From: Candidatus Latescibacterota bacterium
Lineage (GTDB): Bacteria; Latescibacterota; UBA2968; GCA-2709665
Reading direction: 5' to 3'
DNA length: 7,630 bases
Assembly: GCA_012271065.1 (NCBI GenBank)
Contig: JAAXHE010000307.1
Span: 1-7,630, forward strand
How positions within the stretch are numbered: position 1 is the stretch's first letter; each line of letters starts with the position of its first letter. This document shows, piece after piece, positions 7,593-7,630 of this stretch. A model generated the notes under the pieces. That model had not been told where the DNA came from. It ran no database searches and saw nothing but the letters and a program-made list of their open reading frames with translations. The translations under genes and the position numbers were made by a program.

Positions 7593-7630
7593 CAGGGCGG
7601 ATTCTACCAGCCCGTTGAAAAAGCCCATCC

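Overview
The window is a 7.6 kb stretch of an ordinary-looking bacterial chromosome with moderately high GC. It carries seven protein genes and no RNA genes. Three genes read rightwards (a nickel superoxide dismutase, groES, groEL) and four read leftwards from the right edge (ftsY, iscS-type cysteine desulfurase, Mrp-type Fe-S carrier ATPase, rhodanese-MoeB fusion). The two sets converge on one strong bidirectional terminator at about 2872-2912. The organism cannot be named from the sequence. A secreted nickel SOD, CIRCE-controlled groESL, an FtsY lacking an acidic domain, and GC-rich intergenic inverted repeats are all compatible with an uncultured lineage of the PVC/FCB type, but that is inference.

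Left part (1-875): sodN encodes a nickel superoxide dismutase with an N-terminal Sec signal peptide. Its predicted cleavage site leaves the nickel-ligand histidine as residue 1. An intrinsic terminator follows. Next comes a well-formed promoter (TTGCTA - 17 bp - TATATT with an extended -10) that runs into a CIRCE operator, the HrcA binding site, ahead of groES.

Middle (876-2925): groES and groEL form the usual two-gene chaperonin operon, each with a strong ribosome binding site. The operon ends in two hairpins, the second being the shared terminator. GroEL has complete ATPase residues, but its C-terminal tail is proline-rich instead of a long GGM repeat.

Right part (2930-7630, minus strand): ftsY, iscS, mrp and moeB run in that order. 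The last three fit a sulfur and Fe-S theme: IscS liberates sulfur from cysteine as a persulfide, Mrp carries or inserts Fe-S clusters, and the MoeB-like E1 enzyme adenylates a ubiquitin-like sulfur carrier for molybdopterin, thiamine or similar thiolation. No IscU scaffold and no MoaD/ThiS carrier lie in the window. The E1 protein has its rhodanese domain at the N-terminus, and that domain appears to lack the catalytic cysteine.

The gaps on the right side hold most of the non-coding structure. A 27-bp perfect inverted repeat with GC palindromes lies between ftsY and iscS. A degenerate GAC/AGA-rich repeat occurs beside iscS and twice between mrp and moeB. A 20-nt perfect palindrome lies upstream of ftsY. 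I found no clear undescribed multigene system. The observations most worth a second look are the self-maturing secreted Ni-SOD, the cysteine-less rhodanese-E1 fusion, and the repeat families pressed against the iscS start.
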